Shown: positions 48,811-59,317, counted from the stretch's first letter. The stretch: DNA of 64,000 bases from an uncultured Bacteroidales bacterium (GCA_947593515.1 CANQDQ010000005.1:1-64000), one strand, 5' to 3'. A program made the numbers and translations. Notes: generated by a model not told the origin, from the letters alone.

Positions 48811-49596
48811 ATGTCCGATGTTTGCATAGAACGCATAAAAACGACGCTTTCGGAATTGCAAGAGTTGGTGGAACTTATCGCAAAAAATTCCCCAGAAACG
48901 CCGGAAATTTTATACAAAATAACTCTCGAAAAGGGGGAGTCGTTATGTGAACAGGTGAGGGCATTCATTACCGATAACAAAACGGTTGCAGCGGCAGCCG
49001 TGATGCCTGATAAAGCTATTGAAACAAGCATTCCCGTGTCGGCAGAGGCTCTTGCGAGCGACACTTCTACCGGTGTGGACGGAAAAGAAGATGAGTCGAA
49101 GCCCGAAGAAAAAAACGATTCGGCGCCGGAGACTTCCCCCTTTTCATGGGATACTTCCGATGAGGACTTTTGTCTTTTTGACGGAATTATCCCGACGAAA
49201 AAATCGTCCGATGTCCCTGCCGCAGAAGATGAAAAAGCCGAAGAATCTGCCGTACTTGCATCGGCGGAGGACGAAACTCCGGCGGCAGAAGATTCGGTTC
49301 CGGACGAATCGTCGGAGACCGTTTCCGATAAAGAAAATGAAATTTCGGCATCGGAAAATGGACAACCGGTACAGGGAAAAGAATTAGAGACTATGATGAG
49401 CATCAACGACCGTTTTCTCTTTCGGAGAGAACTTTTCGATGGAGACGGGGAGTTGATGGCGTCCGTTATCGACGCGCTCAATCATATAACGTCATACGAA
49501 GCGTCGTTGGCGTATCTGCATACGCATTTTGCGTGGGATTTCGAGTCGGAGACAGTCGGTCTGCTGTGTATGTTGATACAGCAGCGTTTTGAGTAA
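48811..49596 (+). CDS. Hypothetical protein with acidic low-complexity linker and conserved-looking C-terminal helical domain
   Basis: 261 aa; long D/E/S-rich middle; C-term SINDRFLFRRELFDGDGELMASVIDALNHITSYEASLAYLHTHFAWDFESETVGLLCMLIQQRFE; immediately before rsmI. Confidence 0.75.
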   Translation: MSDVCIERIKTTLSELQELVELIAKNSPETPEILYKITLEKGESLCEQVRAFITDNKTVAAAAVMPDKAIETSIPVSAEALASDTSTGVDGKEDESKPEEKNDSAPETSPFSWDTSDEDFCLFDGIIPTKKSSDVPAAEDEKAEESAVLASAEDETPAAEDSVPDESSETVSDKENEISASENGQPVQGKELETMMSINDRFLFRRELFDGDGELMASVIDALNHITSYEASLAYLHTHFAWDFESETVGLLCMLIQQRFE

Positions 49597-49601
49597 CAGC
49601 C

Positions 49602-50321
49602 ATGTCGAAACTCTACATCGTACCCACCCCGATCGGTAATCTCGAAGACATGACGATGAGAGCCGTGCGCGTATTGCAGGAAGTCGATTGCATATTGGCG
49701 GAAGATACCCGCACCAGCGGAATCCTGCTGAAACATTACGGCATCAAAACCCGTATGCAGTCGCACCACAAATTTAATGAACGCCAAACCGTCGATGCGG
49801 TGGTCGAGCGGCTCTCTGCCGGCGAGACGATTGCATTGATTTCCGACGCAGGCACACCGGCTATTTCCGATCCGGGATTTCTTTTGGTACGGGCTTGTCG
49901 GCGGGCGGGAGTCGAAGTCGAGTGTCTGCCGGGAGCGACGGCATTCGTTCCGGCGCTTGTCGATTCGGGGTTGCCGTGCGACCGATTCGTTTTCGAGGGC
50001 TTTCTGCCCCAGAAAAAAGGTCGTGCCACCCGACTGAATGAGCTTGCGACCGAGCGGCGTACCATGATATTTTATGAGGCGCCTTTCCGATTGGTCAAGA
50101 CGTTGGAACAGATGGCTGCGGTTTTCGGTGCGGACAGACAAGTATCGGTAAGCCGTGAAATCTCAAAGATTCATGAAGAGACTCTTTGCGGTACTTTTAC
50201 CGAGCTTCTTGCCCGATATGCCGAACGGGAGCCGCGTGGTGAATGTGTAATCATAGTAGAGGGAACTTCGCTTGCGGAGGAGAAACCTCGAAAAAACATA
50301 AAAGAAAAACAACAAAAATAG
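49602..50321 (+). CDS. rsmI: 16S rRNA (cytidine(1402)-2'-O)-methyltransferase
   Basis: LYIVPTPIGNLEDMTMRAVRVLQEVDCILAEDTRTSGILLKHYGI; ISDAGTPAISDPGFLLVRAC. Confidence 0.96.
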   Translation: MSKLYIVPTPIGNLEDMTMRAVRVLQEVDCILAEDTRTSGILLKHYGIKTRMQSHHKFNERQTVDAVVERLSAGETIALISDAGTPAISDPGFLLVRACRRAGVEVECLPGATAFVPALVDSGLPCDRFVFEGFLPQKKGRATRLNELATERRTMIFYEAPFRLVKTLEQMAAVFGADRQVSVSREISKIHEETLCGTFTELLARYAEREPRGECVIIVEGTSLAEEKPRKNIKEKQQK

Positions 50322-50345
50322 AAACAACTTTTAAAAACAAAAATT

Positions 50346-51179
50346 ATGAAAAAAGTAGTGTTAAGCATGACAGCCCTTTCGATGCTTCTTTTGGTATCTT
50401 GCCAGGGCTACAAAGATCAGATTGCTCGTTTGCAATTCCAAAACGACTCTATTGCGCAGGTAAACGCCCGCATTAGCTCCGAATTTGACGAATTGCTCCA
50501 AATGATGGACGAAATCGAAGCCGGTTTCCTGCAGGTTGAACAGACCGAAGCCGGTTTGAGCCAAGAAGACGGTGAACGTCTCAAAGCCGATATCGCTCAA
50601 ATCGTGGACATTCTCAAAGAGAACCAAGCTAAACTCGCCGATTTGGAAAAGAAATATAAATCTCGCGGCTATACTATTTCGCAATTGAACAAAACGATCG
50701 AACGCCTCAAAGCCGAAAACGAAGAAAAAGTGGCTATGATCACCCAATTGCAACAAGAACTTGCACAGCGCGATGCCCAAATCAAAGAACTCGATGCTTC
50801 TGTTGCTTCTTTGAACGACAAAGTTTCTGCTCTTTCCGCTGAGTCTGCCGAACAGCAAGGTGTTATCGGTGCACAAGACAGAGTGCTCAATACCGTATAT
50901 TACATGGTTTCCAAATATAAAGATCTCAAAGCCAACGGTGTTGTAATCAAAGGTCGTGCTCTGCAAGGCGAAGTAAACAACGCTTTGTTCACGGAAGTCG
51001 ATTTGCGCAATCTTACCTCTATTCCTTTGAATAATGTGAAAAGAGCTACTATTCTGACGGCTCATCCCGCAGGTTCTTATACTTTGGTAAAAGAAGGAAA
51101 ACGCTATACCGAACTGGCAATTACCAATCCTGCCGAATTTTGGAGCGTATCGCGTTATCTCGTAATTCGCGTTAAATAA
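50346..51179 (+). CDS. Cbp1-family collagen-binding-like coiled-coil lipoprotein
   Basis: MKKVVLSMTALSMLLLVSCQGYKDQIARLQFQNDSIAQVN; long coiled coil; C-term VIKGRALQGEVNNALFTEVDLRNLTSIPL. Confidence 0.78.
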   Translation: MKKVVLSMTALSMLLLVSCQGYKDQIARLQFQNDSIAQVNARISSEFDELLQMMDEIEAGFLQVEQTEAGLSQEDGERLKADIAQIVDILKENQAKLADLEKKYKSRGYTISQLNKTIERLKAENEEKVAMITQLQQELAQRDAQIKELDASVASLNDKVSALSAESAEQQGVIGAQDRVLNTVYYMVSKYKDLKANGVVIKGRALQGEVNNALFTEVDLRNLTSIPLNNVKRATILTAHPAGSYTLVKEGKRYTELAITNPAEFWSVSRYLVIRVK

Positions 51180-51200
51180 AACGGATTCACAGATAAAAAT

Positions 51201-51235
51201 AAAAAGCATCGGAATTTTTCCGATGCTTTTTTTGT
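51201..51235 (+). terminator. Terminator after Cbp1-like gene
   Basis: AAAAAGCATCGGAATTTTTCCGATGCTTTTTTT. Confidence 0.85.
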
Positions 51236-51373
51236 GCTTTTATGCGACGGTATGCTTTTATTATGAAATTGACTTTTTGCCAGCAAAAGATAAATATTTT
51301 TCATCGTAAAAGAGAAAAAGTAGTAGGTAATCGCATTTAGAGTAAAAATAAAATGGCAAATTGTCAGAAAATA

Positions 51374-51404
51374 TTTGCGGACGTCAAAATAATATGTATA
51401 TTTG
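51374..51404 (+). promoter_or_regulatory. Bacteroidota-type promoter for gdhA
   Basis: TTTG 51374-51377, TATATTTG 51397-51404, 19-nt spacing. Confidence 0.65.
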
Positions 51405-51438
51405 TAGTATTAAAAATTAACCCTTAAATCTTGACGTT

Positions 51439-52773
51439 ATGAATATCCAGACAATCATGAACAATCTGTCGGCGAAGCACCCGGGCGAGTCGGAGTATTT
51501 GCAAGCCGTACACGAGGTATTGCTCTCTATCGAAGAGATTTATAATCAACACCCCGAATTTGAAAAAGCCAAACTTATCGAACGTATGGTCGAGCCCGAC
51601 CGTATTTTTACTTTCAAAGTGCCTTGGGTCGATGACAAAGGCGAGGTACAGGTAAACCTCGGCTACCGCATTCAGTTCAACAATGCCATCGGTCCGTACA
51701 AAGGCGGCATACGTTTCCATGCGTCGGTAAATCTTTCCATTCTCAAATTTCTCGGTTTTGAACAGACATTCAAAAACGCTTTGACCACCCTGCCTATGGG
51801 CGGTGGCAAAGGCGGTTCCGATTTCAGTCCGCGCGGAAAATCCGATGCCGAAATCATGCGCTTCTGCCAAGCCTTCATGTTGGAGCTGTGGCGTCATCTC
51901 GGTCCCGATACCGACGTGCCTGCCGGCGATATAGGCGTAGGCGGCCGCGAAGTGGGCTACATGTACGGAATGTATAAAAAACTGGCACGGGAAAATACGG
52001 GAACATTCACCGGCAAAGGTCTTGAATTCGGCGGTTCGCTCATACGTCCCGAAGCCACCGGTTTCGGCGGACTCTATTTCGTACAGCAGATGTTGGCGAC
52101 GAAAGGTATCGACATCAAGGGCAAGACCATTGCTATCAGCGGATTCGGCAACGTGGCATGGGGCGCAGCGACTAAGGCTGTGGAGCTGGGCGGCAAGGTC
52201 GTTACCATTTCCGGACCCGACGGATACGTTTACGACCCCGACGGCATCAGCGGCGAAAAAATCGATTATATGCTCGAATTGCGGGCATCGGGCAATGATA
52301 TTGTAGAACCCTATGCCGAGAAATACGGCGTGCAATTCTTCCCCGACCGTCGTCCGTGGGAACAGAAGGTGGATATTGCCCTTCCTTGCGCCACGCAAAA
52401 CGAACTCGATGCCGACGATGCCCGCCGCCTTATCGACAACGGCGTGATATGCGTCGGTGAAATATCGAATATGGGCTGCCGTCCCGAAGCTATCGACCTC
52501 TTTATCGAAAACCGCATCATGTACGGACCCGGCAAGGCTGTCAATGCCGGCGGCGTAGCCACGTCGGGACTTGAAATGACGCAGAACGCCATGCACCTCA
52601 GTTGGGACGCTGCCGAAGTGGATAAACGCCTGCACGGTATCATGCGCGACATACACGCGCAGTGCGTGAAATACGGTACGGAACCCGACGGATACATCAA
52701 CTATATGAAAGGCGCCAATATTGCCGGATTCATGAAAGTTGCCCGAGCCATGCTGGCACAGGGCGTTATATAA
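51439..52773 (+). CDS. gdhA: NADP-specific glutamate dehydrogenase
   Basis: GPYKGGIRFHASVNLSILKFLGFEQTFKNALTTLPMGGGKGGSDFSPRGKSDAEIMRFCQAFM; DVPAGDIGVGGREVGYM. Confidence 0.97.
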   Translation: MNIQTIMNNLSAKHPGESEYLQAVHEVLLSIEEIYNQHPEFEKAKLIERMVEPDRIFTFKVPWVDDKGEVQVNLGYRIQFNNAIGPYKGGIRFHASVNLSILKFLGFEQTFKNALTTLPMGGGKGGSDFSPRGKSDAEIMRFCQAFMLELWRHLGPDTDVPAGDIGVGGREVGYMYGMYKKLARENTGTFTGKGLEFGGSLIRPEATGFGGLYFVQQMLATKGIDIKGKTIAISGFGNVAWGAATKAVELGGKVVTISGPDGYVYDPDGISGEKIDYMLELRASGNDIVEPYAEKYGVQFFPDRRPWEQKVDIALPCATQNELDADDARRLIDNGVICVGEISNMGCRPEAIDLFIENRIMYGPGKAVNAGGVATSGLEMTQNAMHLSWDAAEVDKRLHGIMRDIHAQCVKYGTEPDGYINYMKGANIAGFMKVARAMLAQGVI

Positions 52774-52827
52774 TCCGACCACATACCCGAATGCAGAAGC
52801 GGGGGCGAATCGTTCGTCCCCGCTTTT

Positions 52828-53553
52828 TTATCCTTTCCCGACAATGGCGTGTCGGGCGAGCTGTTCCATAAGAGCCGACTTGTACGAATCGGAGATGGGG
52901 ATATACTCTTTGCCGAAGACGATGCGGTTTCGCTCGATGACTTTGATTTTGTCCGTCCGCACGATGAACGAGCGGTGCACCCGCACGAATTGTTGTGCCG
53001 GCAGCTGCTCTTCGAGCGATTTCAGACTCATCAGCGAAAGCAGCGGGCGCGGCTCGTCGTCGATATATATCTTTACGTAATCTTTCAGTCCTTCGATGTA
53101 GATGATTTTGGCCAGCTCCACCTGCACGAGTTTGTAGTCGGTCTTTACGAGAATGGAAGTCGGCGTATCGCTTTCCGGCGGTTGGGGAGCCGTGTGGGCA
53201 AACCATTGCCGAGCCTTTTCGCAGGCTTGCAGAAATTCGGGATAGGCAATCGGTTTCAACAGGTAGTCGAGGGCGTTCACCCGATAGCTGTCCACCGCAT
53301 ATTGTTCAAATGCCGTCGTAAATACGACCCGGCACCGCTCGCCGACGATGCGCGAAAACTCCAAACCGTTAAGCTCCGGCATCTGTATGTCGAGAAAGAG
53401 CAGGTCGGGGCAGTCGTCGGAAACCCCTTCCATCGCTTTCACGGCGTTGGTGTAAGAGCCGATGAGTTGTAGAAACGGCGTTTTGGCAACGTAGCTTTCG
53501 AGCAGGCTTACAGCCAGCGGTTCGTCGTCGATGATGGCGCAGCGTAGTTTCAT
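52828..53553 (-). CDS. LytTR-family response regulator
   Basis: MKLRCAIIDDEPLAVSLLESYVAKTPFLQLIGSYTNAVKAM...LLFLDIQMPELNGLEFSR; LytTR YIEGLKDYVKIYIDDEPRPLLSLMSLKSLEEQLPAQQFVRVHRSFIV. Confidence 0.95.
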   Translation of the reverse strand: MKLRCAIIDDEPLAVSLLESYVAKTPFLQLIGSYTNAVKAMEGVSDDCPDLLFLDIQMPELNGLEFSRIVGERCRVVFTTAFEQYAVDSYRVNALDYLLKPIAYPEFLQACEKARQWFAHTAPQPPESDTPTSILVKTDYKLVQVELAKIIYIEGLKDYVKIYIDDEPRPLLSLMSLKSLEEQLPAQQFVRVHRSFIVRTDKIKVIERNRIVFGKEYIPISDSYKSALMEQLARHAIVGKG

Positions 53554-54602
53554 GGCAGTTGTTTTTGCGGGTGCAGGGTCAAGGTGGCGCAATAGCGCGT
53601 ATCGTTTTGCTCGACGGTGTAGTCGTAGCGTCCGGCATAGAGTATGTCGAGCCGCTTGTGCAGGTTGTCGAGCCCGATGCCGGAGCCGCTTTTGTCGCTT
53701 TCGTCTTTGGGGAAGCAGCTGTTTTCGATGCGGCATTCGATGTCGTGTGCGGCGGTTGCGCGCAGCTTTATGTGTACGAAAGAGGGGCGTGTGTTGCTTA
53801 CACCGTGTTTGAATGCGTTTTCTATCAAGGCGATGAAAAGGAGAGGAGCCACCTCGATGTCGCGCTCTTTGCCGGTGGGCAGCTCCACGATGACTTCGGT
53901 GTCGGTAGTCAGTCGCAGCCGCATCAATTCCACGTAATTGTGGATAAAATCTATCTCTTTGCCCAACGGCACGTAGCGGGGCGTATTTTCATACAGCACG
54001 TAACGCATGAGTTTGCTCAGTTCCAGAATTGCCTGCTGTGCCTTGTCGGGCGAAATGGCTGTCAGCGAATAGATGTTGTTGAGCGTGTTGAAAAGGAAAT
54101 GCGGATTGATTTGGCTTTTCAAAGTTTTCAGCTCCGCCTCCATGCGCTCTTTCTCCAGCGTTTCGAGTTCTTTTTCTATGGCGACCCAGCGGTTGGTTAC
54201 TTTCAGCGCCACGCTCATGCCTACGGCTAAGATAAGCGGTATCATGTCTCTGAAAAAGAAACCGAATGCCGCTTGCAGGAAACTCTCTTCGGGGTGCGGC
54301 GGCAGATGCTGTCCGTGGCGTATCGCCATCAAGGCGAATGAAACGCAAACGACCATTACGAGGTTGAAAATCCAAAAACGGGAAAGCGATTTCTTGTCGA
54401 ACAGAAATTTCTCGACCAAAAAGAAATAGTTGATGTAAAATACCGTAAGCAGGGCGAGCGGTATGGTGGAAAATCGCAGGTAATGCTGCAAGTAGCCGTT
54501 TGCCGTGTGGTCGGTAAAGAGCAGCGGCAAGCCGAATACGAATCCCCACCCGATGATGTGAATGGCGATGCTTACGGTTTTGTGTCGGCTTTCCGATTTC
54601 AT
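53550..54602 (-). CDS. LytS-type sensor histidine kinase (His_kinase family)
   Basis: LKTLKSQINPHFLFNTLNNIYSLT; GIGLDNLHKRLDILY; overlaps response regulator by 4 nt. Confidence 0.94.
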   Translation of the reverse strand: MKSESRHKTVSIAIHIIGWGFVFGLPLLFTDHTANGYLQHYLRFSTIPLALLTVFYINYFFLVEKFLFDKKSLSRFWIFNLVMVVCVSFALMAIRHGQHLPPHPEESFLQAAFGFFFRDMIPLILAVGMSVALKVTNRWVAIEKELETLEKERMEAELKTLKSQINPHFLFNTLNNIYSLTAISPDKAQQAILELSKLMRYVLYENTPRYVPLGKEIDFIHNYVELMRLRLTTDTEVIVELPTGKERDIEVAPLLFIALIENAFKHGVSNTRPSFVHIKLRATAAHDIECRIENSCFPKDESDKSGSGIGLDNLHKRLDILYAGRYDYTVEQNDTRYCATLTLHPQKQLP

Positions 54603-54612
54603 GGATTCGTTT

Positions 54613-55833
54613 TTATTCGTATCGCAAGGCTTCGATAGGGTCGAGGTCGGCAGCTTTTTTGGCGGGGTACCAGCCGAAAAATACGCCGGTAACCGTGCAG
54701 ACGGCAAACGACAGTACTACGCTCCACACCTGTATGAATACCGGCCAGTGGGCGATGCTCTTTACCGCCCAGCTTGCCCCGCAGCCCAAGACGACACCGA
54801 TGACGCCTCCCGTGATGCTGATAAGCACCGCCTCGATAAGGAATTGGGCGAGTATGTCGATGCCGCGTGCGCCTACGCTCATGCGCAATCCGATTTCCCG
54901 CGTGCGTTCGGTAACGCTTACGTACATGATGTTCATGATGCCTATTCCTCCGACAATAAGCGATATACCGGCGATGCAGGCAAGCAGCGTGGTCATCAGG
55001 GAGGTCGTGGTGTTGAGCATGGTGCTTATTTCTTGTTGGGTGCGTATGGTGAAATTGTCGTCATCGCCCTCTTTCAGCTTGTGTTCGCGGCGGAGAATTT
55101 TGCCGATTTCGTCGGTGGCATACTCCGTCATATCTTCCGAGAGCGCCGAAGCGAAGATGCTTTGCAGGTAGGTTATGGCGAGCAGCCGTTTCATGACGGT
55201 GGTGTAGGGGGCAAGCACGACGGCGTCTTGGTCTTGTCCCATCGAGTTGTATCCTTTCGATTTCAGCACACCGATGACGCGGAACGGTATTTTGTTGAAC
55301 CGTATCACTTTGCCGATAGGGTTGCTGCCGTCGGGAAAGAGATTGTCGACGATGGTTTTCCCGATGACGCACACTTTGGCGGAGCCTTGTATGTCGCTTT
55401 CGGTGAACATCGTTCCGTCTTCCACTTTCAACTGCCGTATATCCAAATATCCCAACCCCACGCCGTTGATGGTGGCGGGATAGTTGTTGTTGCCGCAGAT
55501 GAATTGTCCCGAAGTGCTGACGTTCGGCGAAATGGCTGCCAGAAAATTGGTTTCGTTCCGCAGCGCTTCGTAGTTTTCCAGTTTCAGCGTCTGCATCTCC
55601 GACGGGTCGCGCCGCACGCCGCCGCGCCGGTCGCCGCCCGGGTGTATCATTATCATGTTCGAGCCCATTTCCGATATTTGGGCTTGAATACTTCTTTTCG
55701 AGCCTTGTCCGATAGCCAGCATGGTGATGACCGATGCCACGCCGATGATGATGCCCAGCATGGTGAGAAAGGCGCGCAGCTTGTTGTTGGCGAGTGCCCG
55801 AAAGGCTATTTTGAAAAGGTTGGTAGCGTTCAT
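54613..55833 (-). CDS. MacB-type ABC transporter permease
   Basis: FRALANNKLRAFLTMLGIIIGVASVITMLAIGQGSK; IVGGIGIMNIMYVSVTERTREIGLRMSVGAR. Confidence 0.94.
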   Translation of the reverse strand: MNATNLFKIAFRALANNKLRAFLTMLGIIIGVASVITMLAIGQGSKRSIQAQISEMGSNMIMIHPGGDRRGGVRRDPSEMQTLKLENYEALRNETNFLAAISPNVSTSGQFICGNNNYPATINGVGLGYLDIRQLKVEDGTMFTESDIQGSAKVCVIGKTIVDNLFPDGSNPIGKVIRFNKIPFRVIGVLKSKGYNSMGQDQDAVVLAPYTTVMKRLLAITYLQSIFASALSEDMTEYATDEIGKILRREHKLKEGDDDNFTIRTQQEISTMLNTTTSLMTTLLACIAGISLIVGGIGIMNIMYVSVTERTREIGLRMSVGARGIDILAQFLIEAVLISITGGVIGVVLGCGASWAVKSIAHWPVFIQVWSVVLSFAVCTVTGVFFGWYPAKKAADLDPIEALRYE

Positions 55834-55838
55834 GGCGA

Positions 55839-56585
55839 TTATTCTTCATCGTTTTTCGGCAGGGCGGCTAAGGCTTTTTCTGCCGACAGAATATTCGGGT
55901 TTGTGCTGTCTTCGATTACCTGTCCGTCGCGCAGACGTATGGTGCGGCTGCTGTATTGCGACAGTTCGGGGTTGTGCGTTACGAAGATGATGGTGCGCCC
56001 TTTCCGGTGCAGTTCCTGAAAGAGGACAAGTATCTCGAACGACGTTCGCGTATCGAGGTTTCCCGTCGCCTCGTCGGCGAGGATTACAGCGGGATTGTTC
56101 ACCAATGCGCGGGCTATCGCCACGCGCTGCATCTGCCCGCCCGACATTTGGTTAGACTTATGGTTCAGCCGGTCGCCGAGCCCTACCGATTGCAGCGCCT
56201 CTATGGCGCGGCGCCGCCGCTCCGAAGCACTGACGGAGGAGTTGTACATCAACGGGAGTTCGACATTTTCGACGGCGGTCGTTTTGGGCAAAAGATTGTA
56301 ATTCTGGAACACGAAACCGATTTTGCGGTTGCGCAATACGGCTCTTGCCGGTTTGCTCATGGTGCGCACGGCGATGCCGTCGAGCAGGTATTCGCCAGAG
56401 GTCGGCGTGTCGAGACAGCCTAACGTATTGAGCAGAGTCGATTTGCCCGACCCCGATGTGCCCATGATGGTTACAAATTCGCCTTCGGTGATGGTGAACG
56501 ATACGCCGCGCAGGGCGTGTACCGTTTCATCGCCGACGCGGAAGTCCCGACGAATGTTCTGCAATTCGATGACTTTCTTTTCCAT
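55839..56585 (-). CDS. ABC transporter ATP-binding protein (MacB/LolD type)
   Basis: [62 protein letters not shown]. Confidence 0.96.
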   Translation of the reverse strand: MEKKVIELQNIRRDFRVGDETVHALRGVSFTITEGEFVTIMGTSGSGKSTLLNTLGCLDTPTSGEYLLDGIAVRTMSKPARAVLRNRKIGFVFQNYNLLPKTTAVENVELPLMYNSSVSASERRRRAIEALQSVGLGDRLNHKSNQMSGGQMQRVAIARALVNNPAVILADEATGNLDTRTSFEILVLFQELHRKGRTIIFVTHNPELSQYSSRTIRLRDGQVIEDSTNPNILSAEKALAALPKNDEE

Positions 56586-56596
56586 CTTAGCCGACG

Positions 56597-57802
56597 TTAT
56601 TTCTTCTTGTTATTATTCCGATTGGGCGGACCGGGCATGAAAGGGCTCCGCTCTATACTGGACGTATTAGCTTCTTCCTCTGCCGCAGCACCCATTATCG
56701 CTTCTTCGACAACGACCGTTCCTTCGTCGATGCCGCCCAAAATTTCGGTCATGATGCCGTTGCTGATGCCGGTTTGCACGGGGTGGGCGGTGAAGGTGTT
56801 TCCGTCGCGCGTCCACAGTTTGCTGCTGCCCTCGCAGTCGACGACGATGTCGTCTTTACCGATGAGCGGAACCGTCGGCGAAAAACGCAGGGCGCGCGAT
56901 GAAACGCTCAATACGTTTTGTTTGTCGAGTATGTAAATGGCGATGTTGGCGGTCAGTCGCGGTTTCAGTTTCAAATCGGGATTTTGCGCCATGATCACTA
57001 CCTCGTAGGTAACGACGCTTTCCGAAGTCGTGGCGCCGGTGCTGGCGGTGCTTCCGAGACGTATCTGCGTTACTTTTCCCTCGAATACGTCGTTGGGGTA
57101 GGCATCGACGGTGAAACTTACCCGTTGCCCTTCCTCCACGCCGCCGATGTCGGCTTCATCGACGTCGGCAACCACCTGCATCTGCGTCAGGTCGGCGGCA
57201 ATGTTGAAAAGGGTAGGCGTCTCGAATCCCGATGCCACTGTCTGTCCCTCCTCTACGTCGCGGCTTATTACCACGCCGTCGATAGGCGACGTAATGGTGG
57301 CGTAGGAGAGGTTGCGCTGCGCTTTGGCGAGTGCGGCTTTACTGCTGTCGAAAGCGCTTTTTGCTTTCTTGTAATTGTATTCCGACTGCTCGTACTCCAT
57401 GTCGCTGATGAGCGATTGGGCGTGCAGACCTTTGTTGCGCTCGAAATTTTTCTTCTGGTATTCGTATTCTGCCAGATTTCCGTCGTAAGCGGCTTGTGCG
57501 GAGGCAAGTTCGCTTTGCAGGGTAACTTTGTCCATTTCGGCAATCAACTGCCCTTTTTTCACGACGGAATTGTAATCGACGTATATTTTGTCGATGATGC
57601 CCGATACCTGCGTGCCTACCTGCACTTCGGTAACCGGTTCGATGGTTCCGGTGGCGGTTACCGAGTTGGAAATGTCGCTTCGCCCTACGGTAACGGTCGC
57701 ATACGAAATTTTGTGCTTTTCTCCCTTTTCGAAGAAATAAAAGTAACAGCCGGCAGCTGCCGCGACAGCCACACAGACGCCGATGACAATGCTTTTTTTC
57801 AT
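56597..57802 (-). CDS. Efflux periplasmic adaptor subunit (MacA-like)
   Basis: VTVGRSDISNSVTATGTIEPVTEVQVGTQVSGIIDKIYVDYNSVVKKGQLIAEMDK; SPIDGVVISRDVEEGQTV. Confidence 0.94.
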   Translation of the reverse strand: MKKSIVIGVCVAVAAAAGCYFYFFEKGEKHKISYATVTVGRSDISNSVTATGTIEPVTEVQVGTQVSGIIDKIYVDYNSVVKKGQLIAEMDKVTLQSELASAQAAYDGNLAEYEYQKKNFERNKGLHAQSLISDMEYEQSEYNYKKAKSAFDSSKAALAKAQRNLSYATITSPIDGVVISRDVEEGQTVASGFETPTLFNIAADLTQMQVVADVDEADIGGVEEGQRVSFTVDAYPNDVFEGKVTQIRLGSTASTGATTSESVVTYEVVIMAQNPDLKLKPRLTANIAIYILDKQNVLSVSSRALRFSPTVPLIGKDDIVVDCEGSSKLWTRDGNTFTAHPVQTGISNGIMTEILGGIDEGTVVVEEAIMGAAAEEEANTSSIERSPFMPGPPNRNNNKKK

Positions 57803-57822
57803 ATAGATGGAATGTTATTTCG

Positions 57823-59175
57823 TTAAAGAGTTACGGGTTTGTTTTGGTAAATATCCAGCAGTAGGCGGTTGAGTATCGCCATGTATTTGGCTTGCAGCAC
57901 CTGTTGTTCGGCGGCAAGCAGGTTGTTCTTTTCCGTCAGAAGTTCGAGTGTATTCGCCATGCCCGAATCGAATTTGCGCTGCATCAGTTCGTAGCTGCTG
58001 CGGGTTGCTTTCACCTGTTCCTGCGCCGACACGTATTGCTCTTGTGCCGCCTGTGTTTCGAGGTAGAGGTTTTCGATTTCGCTCAACAGATTTTTTTTCG
58101 TATTCTGCAATTCGAGTTCCGAAGTCGTAAGAGAGATGCGGGCTTTCGATACCGCCGAGCGCGTGTTCCGGTTGCTGTACAGCGGAATGGAAAGCGAGAG
58201 TCCCACCGATTCGTTGAGTTTGTTTTTCAGCTGCTTGCCGGTGGCATCGTCGGAAATAGAGAGGTGTCCCGTACTTATACCTGCCGACAGCGACAGCGAC
58301 GGGTAGTAGTCGGCTTTTGCGCTGCGCAGGGCGAGTTGTGCGGCGGCAATGTCGAGTTCGCTGCTTTTGATGCCCGGCCGGCAGGCGAGAGCTGTTTGAT
58401 AGATTTCGTTTTTGGAAGCCAATGGCGCCAACACGTCGCTGTCGTCGATTTCGGGTACGACGATTTCTATGCTTTCGTCAATGCCCAACTCTAAAATCTG
58501 TTTCAGGGTAAGCCGGTTTTGTTCCAACGTGTTTTGCGATACGACGAGCTGGTATCGGTCGTTGCTATATTGGGCGACCAGTTGGGCGTAGTCGCTTTCC
58601 GACAGAGAACCGGCAGCCCGCAGTTTTTCGCCCCGCTCGCATTGCGCCTTCGACACCTCTACGGTGTTTTCGTTGATACGCACTGCCTCTTGGGCATAAA
58701 GTATTTGCAGATAGCCCGATACGATAGCCGACTCGATGTCGTCGAATGTCTCTTCGAGCAGGCTTTCCTGTTTCTGTTCATTGACTTTTTCGGTCTTTAT
58801 GCGGGTGAGTTTTTTCCCGCCGTTGAACAGCGTCAGAGAGCCTCGCAGGTTGTAGCTGCCGGTAAATTGGTTTTTGTTGCTGCCGCTGTTGCCGGTAACG
58901 ATGTAATTGTCGAGGTCGCTGATACCGGTTTCGATAAATGGCGAGTTGGTGAACTGGTAGCTCACGCCGGCGGTCAACGAGGGAAAGAGCTGCGCTTTGG
59001 CGTTGCGGCGGTCTATGACGCTGCTTTCGAGCGAAAGGCGGCTTTTCTTCAAGTCGATGTTTTGCTCGTAGGCATATTGCAGGCACTCGTTCAGGGTCCA
59101 TGCTTTCGGCTCTGTTTGCCCGTAGCCGGCAGCGGATAGCAGAGAGGCTGCTGCGAAGAAAAAGATTCGTTTCAT
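57823..59175 (-). CDS. TolC-family outer-membrane protein
   Basis: WTLNECLQYAYEQNIDLKKSRLSLESSVIDRRNAKAQLFPSLTAGVSY; IPLYSNRNTRSAVSKARI. Confidence 0.93.
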   Translation of the reverse strand: MKRIFFFAAASLLSAAGYGQTEPKAWTLNECLQYAYEQNIDLKKSRLSLESSVIDRRNAKAQLFPSLTAGVSYQFTNSPFIETGISDLDNYIVTGNSGSNKNQFTGSYNLRGSLTLFNGGKKLTRIKTEKVNEQKQESLLEETFDDIESAIVSGYLQILYAQEAVRINENTVEVSKAQCERGEKLRAAGSLSESDYAQLVAQYSNDRYQLVVSQNTLEQNRLTLKQILELGIDESIEIVVPEIDDSDVLAPLASKNEIYQTALACRPGIKSSELDIAAAQLALRSAKADYYPSLSLSAGISTGHLSISDDATGKQLKNKLNESVGLSLSIPLYSNRNTRSAVSKARISLTTSELELQNTKKNLLSEIENLYLETQAAQEQYVSAQEQVKATRSSYELMQRKFDSGMANTLELLTEKNNLLAAEQQVLQAKYMAILNRLLLDIYQNKPVTL

Positions 59176-59317
59176 GAATGGTCTGTTTTTAGGAACAGAA
59201 AAGACGCGTTCCTCTATCGGCTACAAAGGTAAGAAAGAATATGTTAGCCGGCAACCGATTTATAAATAAACCCTGTTTTTATCGACGAAAAAACGATTTT
59301 TACCGCCGAACGAAAGA

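Noticed and set aside
51424-52782. 452-aa minus-strand ORF
   Set aside because: Antisense of gdhA; no independent motifs or promoter.
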